Under the pieces are notes generated by a model. The model saw only the letters and a program-made list of their open reading frames with translations, had not been told where the DNA came from and made no database searches. The position numbers were made by a program, and so were the translations under genes. Positions 51,919 to 60,719 of a stretch of 64,000 nucleotides of DNA are shown piece by piece (the stretch's first letter is position 1; every line of letters starts with the position of its first letter). Source of the stretch: Chromatiaceae bacterium (lineage in GTDB: Bacteria > Pseudomonadota > Gammaproteobacteria > Chromatiales > Chromatiaceae); NCBI GenBank assembly GCA_024235415.1, contig JACKML010000002.1, positions 124,001 through 188,000 of the forward strand, given 5' to 3'.

Positions 51919-52794
51919 ATGACCATCAGCGTTCCATTTTCGATCCGCATTTTCGTTGCCGATGGTGACCCTGACGGGCTGCGCGTCATCGAGCGGTCCA
52001 ACTGGAATGGCAGGGCGCTGGTTTTTCCAAGGTCACTGCTACCCGATATCAAAAAGCGTGAGGAGTTCGACCGCACCGGCGTCTATCTGCTGCTGGGTCC
52101 GCAGGAGGAGGGCGATGGCGAGATGCTGTACGTGGGCGAGGGTGATCCCGTGCGCCCACGGTTGGAGACACATTACTCGAAGAAGGACTTCTGGAACCGC
52201 TGTGTCTTCTTTGTCACCGGGCAGCAGGGCGCGCTTAACAAGGCGCACGTGCAATACCTGGAGGCGCGACTTGTAGAACTGGCACTTGCCGCCAAGCGGA
52301 TGCCGCTGGACAACCAAAACACGCCGAACCGCCCGACACTCAACGAAGCAGACCAGGCGGATATGGAGGTGTTCCTGTCAAACCTTCTGCAGATCTTGCC
52401 GCTATTGGGCATATCGGCCTTTGAAACGCCGAGTGCGACGCGCCCATCCAAGAAGAAACGACTGTTCATCGAGGCAAAGGGATTGAAAGCAGAAGGCTAC
52501 GAGTCGACCGAAGGATTTGTCGTCTGCGCCGGATCCGACGCGTCGCTGGATATAGTTCCGTCAATGCAGGCGTACGCACCCACGAGAGTCGAAGACCGGA
52601 AGAAGCTGATCACATCCGGCGTACTCGTGACGTCCGGTGACCGCTACCAGTTCACCCAGGACTACAGCTTCAGTTCGCCATCCACGGCCGCGACCATCGT
52701 GATGGGGCGCAATGCCAACGGGCGCACGGAATGGAAAGATGGCTCGGGCACGCCATTGAAGGCGATCCAGGAAGCACTGGCGGACCAGGGCTGA
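51919..52794 (+). CDS. GIY-YIG nuclease-domain protein with DUF4357
   Basis: A 291-residue protein. An N-terminal GIY-YIG-like domain is seen from GVYLLLGPQEE and MLYVGEGDPVRPRLETH (about 55-85). The C-terminal DUF4357 domain shows SFSSPSTAATIVMGRNANGR. Such proteins often accompany restriction and other defence genes, probably as nucleases or DNA-binding accessories. The YIG equivalent reads YVG, so activity is plausible but not certain. It follows hsdM by 78 bases. Confidence 0.85.
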   Translation: MTISVPFSIRIFVADGDPDGLRVIERSNWNGRALVFPRSLLPDIKKREEFDRTGVYLLLGPQEEGDGEMLYVGEGDPVRPRLETHYSKKDFWNRCVFFVTGQQGALNKAHVQYLEARLVELALAAKRMPLDNQNTPNRPTLNEADQADMEVFLSNLLQILPLLGISAFETPSATRPSKKKRLFIEAKGLKAEGYESTEGFVVCAGSDASLDIVPSMQAYAPTRVEDRKKLITSGVLVTSGDRYQFTQDYSFSSPSTAATIVMGRNANGRTEWKDGSGTPLKAIQEALADQG

Positions 52795-52829
52795 GCGGTT
52801 TACAAACCAGGATATTCTGAGAAATTCAC

Positions 52830-53774
52830 GTGCAAGATCTGATTGACCCAATTATCGGCCCATTGCTGCTTGTGTTGCTGCTGATGTGGGCAGGTATCGG
52901 CACCCTGTATCTCGTTCTCGATCGTACCGAGAAAGCATTTGAGAAGGGTAAGCGCTCGCCGTTTCCGCAGGAGTTCCTGCGCGGACCCGGGCACAGCCTG
53001 TACGAGAAAATCGAAGACCTCCGCCTCGACTTCATGGGCTGGCTGATGGGCGTCATGATCATGCCCGCCATTTTGATGGCGGTACCGCTGAGCCAGGCGT
53101 ATTTGACCGGCAAGCGCGTGTCTCTTGGACTCTGGGTAATGGTCGCCGTCGTATGGATTGCCACCACGGTGTGGCTTTGCCGCAAAGCGATCACCACCTT
53201 CAAGACGATCCGCCAGCTTCGACTCGGCTATGAGGGCGAAGTCGGGGTCGGGCAGGAACTGAACCTGCTGATGCTGAATGGTTACCGCGTATACCACGAC
53301 TTCCCCGCACAGCAGTTCAACATCGACCACGTGGTGATCGGCCCGGCGGGCGTGTTCGCGATTGAAACGAAGGCGAGATCCAAACCAGTCACCGGTGGTG
53401 GTAAACGCGATGCGACGGTGGTGTGCCACGGTGATTATCTGGCGTTTCCGAACGGGTCGGATTACGCGTCCATAGAGCAGGCGCTACGCCAAGCCAGATG
53501 GTTGTCCCAATGGCTTACGCGCGCCGTCGGTGAAAAGGTGCCGGTGAAAGCCGCGCTGGTGATCCCTGGATGGTTCGTCGAACGGAAGAAGATTGGCGAC
53601 GTGCTGGTGTTCAACGCCAGGGAGTCGAAGAACGCCATTGTCGGCTACCGCGGGGCGCAATTATCCGCAGAAATGATTCAACGCATCGCACACCAGGTCG
53701 AAGAAAAATGCCGCGACGTGGCGCCTAAATCGTACCGCGATACAAATGCACACCCAGCCAAGCCGGTGCCGTGA
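52830..53774 (+). CDS. Membrane-anchored NERD-domain protein
   Basis: A 314-residue protein with two or three membrane segments in its first 120 residues (about 9-28, 65-85 and 95-115) and a NERD nuclease-related domain at about 130-250. NERD signatures include EGEVGVGQELNLL, FNIDHVVIGPAGVFAIETKA and later LVIPGWFV. The domain has the D and ExK pattern of restriction-like endonucleases. It begins at a GTG. It closes the defence island before the interrupted chemoreceptor gene. Confidence 0.85.
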   Translation: MQDLIDPIIGPLLLVLLLMWAGIGTLYLVLDRTEKAFEKGKRSPFPQEFLRGPGHSLYEKIEDLRLDFMGWLMGVMIMPAILMAVPLSQAYLTGKRVSLGLWVMVAVVWIATTVWLCRKAITTFKTIRQLRLGYEGEVGVGQELNLLMLNGYRVYHDFPAQQFNIDHVVIGPAGVFAIETKARSKPVTGGGKRDATVVCHGDYLAFPNGSDYASIEQALRQARWLSQWLTRAVGEKVPVKAALVIPGWFVERKKIGDVLVFNARESKNAIVGYRGAQLSAEMIQRIAHQVEEKCRDVAPKSYRDTNAHPAKPVP

Positions 53775-53822
53775 TCAACTACGGGGTAGCGTCCGACAGG
53801 TCAGGATCACTTGCCGGGATGG

Positions 53823-53979
53823 TTAGGTCTTGAACTGGCTGACCAGTGTGCGCAGATTTTCTCCGAGCCGCGCCAGTTCGCTACTCGCCATCGTGATCTG
53901 TTCGCTGCCGCTGACCGTATGCTCAGCGATATGCGCGATATGTACGACGCTGTGATCCAGTTGTGCTGACGACGTTACC
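53823..53979 (-). pseudogene. Methyl-accepting chemotaxis protein, 3' fragment
   Basis: Encodes the last 48 or so residues of a chemoreceptor on the minus strand, ending SSELARLGENLRTLVSQFKT before a TAA. It is cut off by the IS3-family element; the four bases TACC at its right edge are repeated beyond the element. The other two pieces of the gene are at 55167-55410 and 57318-58577. Confidence 0.85.
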
Positions 53980-54036
53980 CCGAAATTGAGTAGCACGGGC
54001 ATTTAGAGTCCAATCCCATGACGCAGGAGATTGGAC

Positions 54037-54300
54037 GTGAAGAAGCGCTACAGCGAAGAACAGATCATCGGGTTTTTGAAGGAGGCGGATGCCGGGGTTC
54101 CGATCAAGGAGTTGTGCCGGCGGCATGGCTTCTCGGAGGCGAGCTACTACCTCTGGCGCAGCAAGTTCGGCGGCATGGATGTGTCGGATGCCAAGCGCCT
54201 CAAGGCGTTGGAGTCGGAGAACGCGCGGCTGAAGAAGCTGCTCGCCGAAGCCCTGCTCGAGAACGAGGTGACGAAAGAAGTCCTGCGAAAAAAGTGGTGA
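54037..54300 (+). CDS. IS3-family transposase OrfA
   Basis: An 87-residue helix-turn-helix protein with RYSEEQIIGFLKEADAGVPI, ELCRRHGFSEASYYLWRSKF, and a leucine-zipper tail (LKALESENARLKKLLAEALL). It is the DNA-binding half of the transposase. The GTG at 54037 has AGGAGA upstream. Near its end is the heptamer A AAA AAG (54288-54294), the classic slippery site for the -1 frameshift that makes the OrfAB fusion. Confidence 0.92.
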   Translation: MKKRYSEEQIIGFLKEADAGVPIKELCRRHGFSEASYYLWRSKFGGMDVSDAKRLKALESENARLKKLLAEALLENEVTKEVLRKKW

Positions 54301-55142
54301 CCGCACCGGCCCGTCGGGAGGTGGTGCGGCTCATGAAGCAGCACGGGATGAGCGAACGGCACGCGCTGCGGGTCGTCGGCATGAGTGCATCGGCGTTGCG
54401 TTACGTGCCCAAGCCAGACAGCAATGTTGAGCTGCGCCAGCAGATCGTGGACATGGCGCAGCGATATCGCCGGTATGGCGCGCCGATGATCTACCTCAAG
54501 CTGCGCCAGGCTGGACATCGGGTCAATCACAAGCGTGTCGAACGGCTATACGCGCAAGAAAAACTGCAGGTTCGACGACGTCGACGCAAGAAGATCCCCG
54601 CTGGGGATCGCCAGCCGCTGATCCGACCTGGCGCGGCCAATGAAGTCTGGTCGATGGATTTCGTCTTCGACCGGATCGCCTCAGGTCGGGCGCTCAAGTG
54701 CCTGGCAATCGTCGACGACGCCACGCACGAGGCGGTGGCCGTGATACCGGAGCATGCGATTGGTGGCGACCACCTGGTGCGATTGCTGGACGAGGTCTGT
54801 GCGCTCCGCGGCAGACCATCGATCATACGGACCGACAATGGCAAGGAGTTCACTGGCCGGGCCATGTTGACCTGGGCGCATCGTCACGGCATCGCCCTGC
54901 GCTTGATCGAGCCCGGCAAGCCCAACCAGAACGCGTACATCGAATCCTTTAACGGACGGCTGCGCGACGAATGCCTGAACGAGCATTGGTTCGTCAGCCT
55001 CAACCATGCCCGGGTGGTAATCCGCGCATGGGTCCGCGAGTACAACGAGGAAAGACCGAAGAGGACACTTGGCGGGCTGACGCCCGCCCAGCATGCCAAG
55101 CAGCTCGCTGCAAAGGCGGTTACATTTGAAACTGGACTCTAA
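54294..55142 (+). CDS. IS3-family transposase OrfB (DDE integrase core)
   Basis: The 282-residue catalytic part. A helical HTH_21-type region with YGAPMIYLKLRQAGHRVNHK leads to the integrase core. The DDE residues are in VWSMDFVFD, IIRTDNGKEFTG and AYIESFNGRLRDEC. It is normally translated as a fusion by -1 frameshifting from OrfA; the -1 frame begins in this region. It appears undamaged. Confidence 0.93.
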   Translation: MVTAPARREVVRLMKQHGMSERHALRVVGMSASALRYVPKPDSNVELRQQIVDMAQRYRRYGAPMIYLKLRQAGHRVNHKRVERLYAQEKLQVRRRRRKKIPAGDRQPLIRPGAANEVWSMDFVFDRIASGRALKCLAIVDDATHEAVAVIPEHAIGGDHLVRLLDEVCALRGRPSIIRTDNGKEFTGRAMLTWAHRHGIALRLIEPGKPNQNAYIESFNGRLRDECLNEHWFVSLNHARVVIRAWVREYNEERPKRTLGGLTPAQHAKQLAAKAVTFETGL

Positions 55143-55166
55143 ACCGAACCGCTACTCAACAAGGGG

Positions 55167-55410
55167 TACCGTCGCTGACACGCCAGTCTGCTCTTCGGCG
55201 GCCCCGGCAATCTGCGTGTTCATATTGGAGATGCTGGCAACGAGGCTGACGATGTTCGCCAGCGCCTTGTCGGCTTCGGCGGCATGTTCCAGCGTCTGAC
55301 CGGTCTTGTCACGGCCACTCTGCATTACGGCGACTGCCTTGCCGGCCTCGCTTTGCAGCCGCTCGATCATCTGCTGGATCTCCTCCGTCGATTGCTGGGT
55401 GCGACTGGCC
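55167..55410 (-). pseudogene. Methyl-accepting chemotaxis protein, middle fragment
   Basis: Encodes SRTQQSTEEIQQMIERL through SNMNTQIAGAAEEQTGVSAT, part of the conserved signalling hairpin and its C-terminal arm. It lies between the two insertion sequences. The reading frame joins the 3' fragment through the TACC duplication and the 5' fragment through a GGCC duplication. Confidence 0.85.
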
Positions 55411-55538
55411 ACCCGAGTTCGACATTTAGCGGCTGAAATTGAGCCGAATTTTGCCGAGTTTTTGTGCAAAAACAGCAACTTAATGCGTTTGGCAATTTTT
55501 CAGCTGTAGTGACACTAAATTTTCGCTGAACCCTTGAA

Positions 55539-55563
55539 TACTGTAGGTATGCTTCCTACAGTA
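55539..55563 (+). promoter_or_regulatory. Perfect inverted repeat just before the IS1634-type transposase start
   Basis: TACTGTAGG and CCTACAGTA form a perfect 9-bp stem with a seven-base loop, ending five bases before the ATG. In mRNA it would cover the ribosome binding region. It may limit transposase translation or serve as a binding site. Confidence 0.6.
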
Positions 55564-55568
55564 GCGAC

Positions 55569-57251
55569 ATGTTCGTGAAGATCACATCTTCCGGCGGCCG
55601 CCAGTACGTCAAGCTGGTCGAGGCCTTTCGTGACAATGGGGGCGTGGCGCGCCAACGCGTAATCGCCACGCTTGGTCGGATTGAGGCGGTTCGTGCTGGA
55701 GAGAGTAATGCGCTGATCAATGGCCTGCTGCGGGCGGCCGATCAACCAACGATGGATGAAGGCACCGGCAGCGTGTCATTCGCGCCCGCATTGACGGTCG
55801 GCGATACCTGGATGCTGACTGCGCTCTGGCAAGAGCTGGGATTTGCCGAGGCATTCCGCCGCATCCTGCGGCCGCGGCGGCGTTTCGATGCCGAAAAGCT
55901 GCTGCGCGTCATGGTCTTCAATCGACTGTGCGACCCGGAATCGAAGCTGGGTATCAGTCGGTGGCTGGAGGGTACGTTGGTGCCGGACGTGTCGGTTGAA
56001 AGTGTGACCCATCAACGCCTGCTGCGCACGATGGATACCTTGACCGATTGTGTGAGAGCGCTGGAGGAAGCGACGGCGACACTGCTGCGTCCGTTGATCG
56101 ATCAGGAGTTGTCGATTGTCTTCTATGACCTGACGACGATCCGCACCGAGGGGGAAAGCCAGGTGGGCTGCGGTGAATTGCGCCGGTACGGTAGAGCCAA
56201 AGAAGGCGACATCGCACGCCAGGTCATGCTCGGTGTCGTCCAGACTGCGGAAGGCCTGCCAATTCACCACGAGGTATTCGCCGGCAACAGCGCCGAAACG
56301 CAAACCCTGGTGCCGACGATCGAGCGGGTGCTGTCGCGTTTTCCGATCCGGCGTGTCGTCCTTGTCGCCGATCGCGGCCTGCTCTCATTGGATAATTTGG
56401 AAACGGTCAAACAGATCGAGGTGCAAGGTAAGCCGCTGGAATTCATTCTGGCTGTACCGGCGCGCCGCTATAGTGATTTCGACAAGCTACTGGGCAACTT
56501 TCATCGTGACGATTGTCGCGATGCCACGGACGAGGTCGTCGGTGAATTCGAATGGCAAGGCTATCGCCTGATCGTAGCGCACCGCCCGGCGATGGCCGAA
56601 GAATTGACCGCCCGCCGGGATGAGCGCATCAAAGCGCTGCAAGCGGAGGCCGAGCGGCTGGCCGACAAACTGGATGAGCAGGATGCCGGACAGCGCTATC
56701 GCGGCCGCAAGCTGTCAGACGGTGGTGCCACCGCGCGCTTCTATCAGGCGGTCTGCGAGGCCAAACTCGCTTCGATCATCAAGGTTGATCTCAACGCCGA
56801 TGTCTTCAGCTACGCGATCGACCAGCGGGCACTCAAACGCGCCCGCCTGCTCGATGGCAAGCTCATCTTGGTGAGCAACGTACAGGATCTCGGTCCAGCC
56901 GCGTTGGTTACGCGTTACAAAGCGCTTGCCGATATCGAGCGTGGCTTTCGGGTGCTCAAGTCCGAGATCGAGATCGCGCCGGTCTTTCATCGCCTGCCGA
57001 GCCGCATCCATGCGCATGCGATGATCTGTTTCCTGGCGTTGATTTTGTATCGCGTCCTACGCTTGCGACTGAAAGACCGCGGCAGCCCGTACTCACCGGA
57101 ACGCGCGCTCGAAATCGCGCGCCGCATTCAGCGCCATCAGGTCACGCTACATCAGCGCCAATCGGCATCCGGCATCACCACACTCAACCTGGAACAGCAG
57201 GAGTTATTCGAGACGATCGGTTTGCCGACACCCACCGTCAACGCCTTGTAG
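55569..57251 (+). CDS. IS1634-family (IS4 superfamily) transposase
   Basis: A 560-residue DDE transposase. The first acidic residue lies in IVFYDLTTIRTEGES. The region RYGRAKEGDIARQVMLGVVQ matches the YSKD-type motif of the family, the second Asp is in VLVADRGLLS, and the final Glu region is in YKALADIERGFRVLKSEI, the YREK-like signature. The gene is full length with no stops. Confidence 0.93.
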   Translation: MFVKITSSGGRQYVKLVEAFRDNGGVARQRVIATLGRIEAVRAGESNALINGLLRAADQPTMDEGTGSVSFAPALTVGDTWMLTALWQELGFAEAFRRILRPRRRFDAEKLLRVMVFNRLCDPESKLGISRWLEGTLVPDVSVESVTHQRLLRTMDTLTDCVRALEEATATLLRPLIDQELSIVFYDLTTIRTEGESQVGCGELRRYGRAKEGDIARQVMLGVVQTAEGLPIHHEVFAGNSAETQTLVPTIERVLSRFPIRRVVLVADRGLLSLDNLETVKQIEVQGKPLEFILAVPARRYSDFDKLLGNFHRDDCRDATDEVVGEFEWQGYRLIVAHRPAMAEELTARRDERIKALQAEAERLADKLDEQDAGQRYRGRKLSDGGATARFYQAVCEAKLASIIKVDLNADVFSYAIDQRALKRARLLDGKLILVSNVQDLGPAALVTRYKALADIERGFRVLKSEIEIAPVFHRLPSRIHAHAMICFLALILYRVLRLRLKDRGSPYSPERALEIARRIQRHQVTLHQRQSASGITTLNLEQQELFETIGLPTPTVNAL

Positions 57252-57317
57252 TGACAAAATCGCCTATGCCGATTCAATAAAAACAATAACTTACGCGATT
57301 AACTGTCGAACTCGGGT

Positions 57318-58577
57318 GGCCAGTGTCCGAACCTCGTCCGCCACCACGGCAAAGCCACGACCTTGCTCGCCGGCACGCGCCGCCTCGATAGCTGCATTCA
57401 GTGCGAGCAGGTTGGTCTGCTCCGCGACGCCACGGATGACGCTGAGCACGGAGCCTATGTTTTCCGATTCCTTCTTAAGCGTGTCGATGACGCCGCCCGC
57501 GGTGTTGATCTCTTTTGCGAGCTGCTGCATCGAATTGACGGCACGCGCCATGACCTCGCGCCCGGCGGTTGCCGCTGCGTCAGTCTGGCGAGCGGCCTCG
57601 GCGGCCTCGGCGGCATTGCGCGCGACTTCTTGCGCCGAGACATTCATCTCGGTCACGGCTGTAGCGACCTGATCAGTCTCATTGCGCTGTGCCTCGGCTG
57701 ATTGCGAGTTCTCGCGGGTAACGGCCGAGAGCTCTTCTGCCGCCGTCGCGAGTTGTGCCGTCGATTGCCCGACCGCGGAGACGATACTTCGTGTCTTGGC
57801 AACGAACTGATTAAAATGACGCGTCAAGGCCGTCACCTCATCGTTGCCCTCGGAGAGTAGCTCGCGAGTCAGGTCGCCATCACCCGACGCGACGTTGCGC
57901 ATCGCCATGGACGCAATGCAGATCGGCTGGGCAATGCTTTGGCCGATCAGCCAAAGTGTGGTGACCAGGAAGGCTATCCCGACCGCCGCGATCAGGCCAA
58001 TCGTAGAGGCCGTCTTCCAAAAGGTCTGTTTGACATCGTCGACATAGATGCCGGAGCCAATGACCCAACCCCACGCCGGGAATCCCTTTACGTAAGAAAC
58101 CTTGGGCACGGGCTTTTCGTGTCCAGGTTTGGCCCACTGGTAATTGACGATGCCCGCGCCCTGGTCGCGGACAACGTTCACCATCTCCTGAAACAGCCTG
58201 GTACCAGCTGGGTCACGTAACTCGCCGACGGATTTTCCGTCGAGGTCCGGTTTGATCGGGTGCATCACCATGTTCGGCTGCATGTCGTTGACCCAGAAGT
58301 AGTTGCCGTCGTCATAGCGCAGCGTGCGCAGCGCGTCCAGCGCTCCGGCCTGCGCTTGCTCGCGCGTCATCTCGCCGGAGGTTTCGCGACCGTGAAAGGC
58401 CTCGATCTCGCTGTAGGCCACTTCCACCAGCTTGCGCGTCTGTTGTCCCTTCTCTTCCATCAGCATGGAATCGACCAGTCCCAAGGTGGCGCCGATGGTT
58501 GCCAGGCTGCCGAGCACGACGACTAAGATCAAAAGCGCCAGACGGTGGCGGATCTTGAACTTTCTGAGTGATGACAT
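57318..58577 (-). pseudogene. Methyl-accepting chemotaxis protein, 5' fragment with Cache sensor
   Basis: The N-terminal 420 residues of the chemoreceptor: membrane segment (about 10-32), single Cache_2-type periplasmic domain (about 40-190, with YDDGNYFWVNDMQPNMVMHP and WGWVIGSGIYVDD), second membrane segment, HAMP linker and the start of the signalling domain to VADEVRTLA. The frame then enters the IS1634-family element and ends after VRQLIA. The ATG at 58577 has GGGAGGT upstream. A truncated protein lacking the tip could be made but should not signal. Cache_2 domains commonly bind small organic acids. Confidence 0.9.
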
Positions 58578-58962
58578 AGTGAGACCTCCCTCGGACAGCG
58601 TAGACTGACTTGAAACATCGCACTGTTTGCGGAACGCGGCCGCCAATTCAGTGTCGGTAGCGGCCGGTATAGTGAGTGCTTTAACGCATGCTTTTAGTCG
58701 CCGAGATAGCTGTCAGCTGTTTAGAAAACTCGGGGCTTGCCAGGTTGCATAGTTGGCGACTCGTTTGTGTATCAACAAATCGCGGGGGAAAGGTGACCAT
58801 GAGCCTAGCTTTTTACATAATATGTATTATGCGCATTAGTCACTCCAGACGAATCCGGTACAGATCGCCTGTTTGGCCAATCGCAAGGCCCCGGCTATTG
58901 ACGATGTGACTGCAGCGTCCATAGTCTCCAGCGCCTTGTCCCCGATCACGAGTCCTGCATTC
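58578..58962. other. AT-rich gap upstream of the DUF486 gene
   Basis: About 385 bases with no supported gene. A short minus-strand frame (58836-58961) encodes 42 residues but matches nothing I know. The AT-rich ATAATATGTATTAT palindrome at about 58817-58830 is the only conspicuous element and may be a regulator site or promoter. Confidence 0.45.
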
Positions 58963-59340
58963 ATGCCGTTCAATCTTCCGCCTGTCGGCGTAACGATAGT
59001 TTTGCTGTTCGCGAGCAATGTGTTCATGACCTTCGCCTGGTACGCGCACCTGAAGGATCTGAGCCACAAGCCGTGGATAATCGCTGCACTCGTGAGTTGG
59101 TCGATCGCGCTATTCGAGTACCTTTTGCAAGTTCCCGCGAACCGCATTGGGCATACGGTGCTCGATCTGGGTCAGCTCAAGATCATGCAGGAAGTGATTA
59201 CGCTGCTTGTGTTCGTGCCTTTTTCTCTGCTTTACATGAAGGAACCGCTGCGTCTTGATTTTCTCTGGGCGGCACTGTGTCTCCTGGGTGCCGTGTTCTT
59301 CATTTTCCGGCCATCCATTCAGTCGGCATGGCTGAGTTGA
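58963..59340 (+). CDS. DUF486 small multidrug-resistance-like membrane protein
   Basis: A 125-residue protein with four predicted membrane helices. It has the DUF486 signature LLFASNVFMTFAWYAHLKDL and the terminal FLWAALCLLGAVFFIFR. The family resembles half-size DMT/SMR transporters, but transport has not been shown to my knowledge. The ATG at 58963 gives the normal length; the open frame extends upstream to 58873. Local sequence is AT-richer. Confidence 0.85.
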   Translation: MPFNLPPVGVTIVLLFASNVFMTFAWYAHLKDLSHKPWIIAALVSWSIALFEYLLQVPANRIGHTVLDLGQLKIMQEVITLLVFVPFSLLYMKEPLRLDFLWAALCLLGAVFFIFRPSIQSAWLS

Positions 59341-59407
59341 TTAATATAAAAATATATAGTTATCCGTATGTTGCGGAATAAAGGTTAAGTCGAATATTGA
59401 GGGTTTT

Positions 59408-60685
59408 TTACCGCATGGAGGGCCTGTCGACGAAGATGGCGCGGAAATCATTCACATTGGTCATTGTCGGGCCGGTAATCAACGAATCACCCAGGGCACC
59501 AAAAAAGCCATGCCCGTCGTTGCGTGCCAGCGACTCACTGGGGTTGATCCCTTTCTCCCACGCGCGTTCGAGTGTCGAGGGCGTGAGGATGGCACCGGCG
59601 ATCTCCTCGATACCGTCGACACCATCGGTATCGCCGGCGATGCCATAGACCCCGGGCTGCCCCTTCATCGCGATCCCCAGCGCCAGCAGGAACTCGACAT
59701 TGCGCCCGCCGCGCCCATCGCCGCGCAGGGTCACGGTGGTTTCACCACCCGATAACAGCACACAGGGTGACTCGAACGGCATCTGGTGCCGCGAGACCTG
59801 TAACGCAATCCCGGCCATGACCTTACCGACATCACGCGCCTCGCCTTCGATGCTGTCGCCGAGGATGTGCGCCGGGATGCCTGCGTCGCGCGCCACGGCG
59901 GCGGCCGCCTCCAATGCCATCTGCGGTGTCGCGATCAGGTGCGTTTGCACGCCCTTCAACCTGGGATCGCCGGGCTTGACCGTTTCGCCTGCACCGCTCT
60001 TGAGCAGCTCAATGACCGATCCCGGCAACACCGGTTGATAGCGCTCGATGATCGCCAGCGCGTCATCACAGGTGGTCGCGTCGGCCACGGTTGGTCCTGA
60101 GGCAATATCGACCGGGTCATCGCCAGGCACATCGGAGATCAGGAGGTTGACCACGCGTGCGGGATGACACGCCGCGGCCAGGCGCCCGCCTTTGATTGCC
60201 GACAGATGGCGGCGTACGCAGTTCATCTCGGAGATCGACGCGCCGCAGCTCAGCAGCGCACGATTGACCGCCTGCTTGTCGGCCAGTGTCAATCCAGGCA
60301 GCGGCAGTGGCAGCAGTGCCGATCCGCCGCCGGATATCAGGCAGATCACCAGATCGTTGGCGTTCAGGCCGCGGACCTGTTCGAGCATGCGTTGCGCCGC
60401 CAGCAGGCCGGCCTCGTCAGGTACTGGATGCGCCGCCTGCACGATCTCGATGGATTCACACGCGACCTGATACCCGTAGCGCGTCACCACCAGCCCCTCG
60501 ATGGGTCCATCCCAATGCCGCTCGACAGCACGCGCCATCGCCGCCGATGCCTTGCCCGCACCGATGACCACCACCCTGCCCCTGGGCACTGCTGGCAAAA
60601 AGCGCGGGATACAGACCTCGGCCTGCGCCGATGCCACGGCCGCATCAAACATCTGGCGTAACAGCGTTTCCGGCTGCAGAGTCAT
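59408..60685 (-). CDS. Glycerate 2-kinase (TtuD/MOFRL family)
   Basis: A 425-residue kinase of the DUF4147/MOFRL type, which phosphorylates glycerate to 2-phosphoglycerate. Visible signatures are VVVIGAGKASAAMARAVE, AHPVPDEAGLLAAQ, LVICLISGGGSALLPLPLPG, MNCVRRHLSAIKGGRLA and, in the C-terminal MOFRL domain, VLLSGGETTVTLRGDGRGGRN. Some members were annotated as hydroxypyruvate reductase. It lies next to the tartronate semialdehyde reductase gene, its usual partner. Confidence 0.93.
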   Translation of the reverse strand: MTLQPETLLRQMFDAAVASAQAEVCIPRFLPAVPRGRVVVIGAGKASAAMARAVERHWDGPIEGLVVTRYGYQVACESIEIVQAAHPVPDEAGLLAAQRMLEQVRGLNANDLVICLISGGGSALLPLPLPGLTLADKQAVNRALLSCGASISEMNCVRRHLSAIKGGRLAAACHPARVVNLLISDVPGDDPVDIASGPTVADATTCDDALAIIERYQPVLPGSVIELLKSGAGETVKPGDPRLKGVQTHLIATPQMALEAAAAVARDAGIPAHILGDSIEGEARDVGKVMAGIALQVSRHQMPFESPCVLLSGGETTVTLRGDGRGGRNVEFLLALGIAMKGQPGVYGIAGDTDGVDGIEEIAGAILTPSTLERAWEKGINPSESLARNDGHGFFGALGDSLITGPTMTNVNDFRAIFVDRPSMR

Positions 60686-60719
60686 CGCGTGGTTACCTCA
60701 AATTCGCGCAGGGCATCGC

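Larger units (their letters stand above)
53980..55166 (+). mobile_element. IS3-family insertion sequence
   Basis: A 1.19-kb element. Imperfect terminal inverted repeats share TTGAGTAGC, then a diverged six bases, then TTTAGAGTCC at both ends (left in direct, right in complementary sense). A 4-bp target duplication, TACC, flanks it at 53976-53979 and 55167-55170. It contains overlapping orfA and orfB. It disrupts the chemoreceptor gene and looks intact and potentially active. Confidence 0.9.
55411..57317 (+). mobile_element. IS1634-family insertion sequence
   Basis: A 1.9-kb element with perfect 14-bp terminal inverted repeats ACCCGAGTTCGACA (55411-55424) and its complement (57304-57317), extended further with one mismatch. 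The sequence GGCC (or TGGCC) is duplicated at 55407-55410 and 57318-57321. It carries one transposase gene and lies in the same chemoreceptor gene as the IS3-family element. Confidence 0.92.

Noticed and set aside
58836..58961. 42-codon minus-strand frame MNAGLVIGDKALETMDAA onward, before the DUF486 gene
   Set aside because: It reads smoothly, but there is no recognised family and no clear ribosome binding site. It could be a gene remnant, so it was left out.
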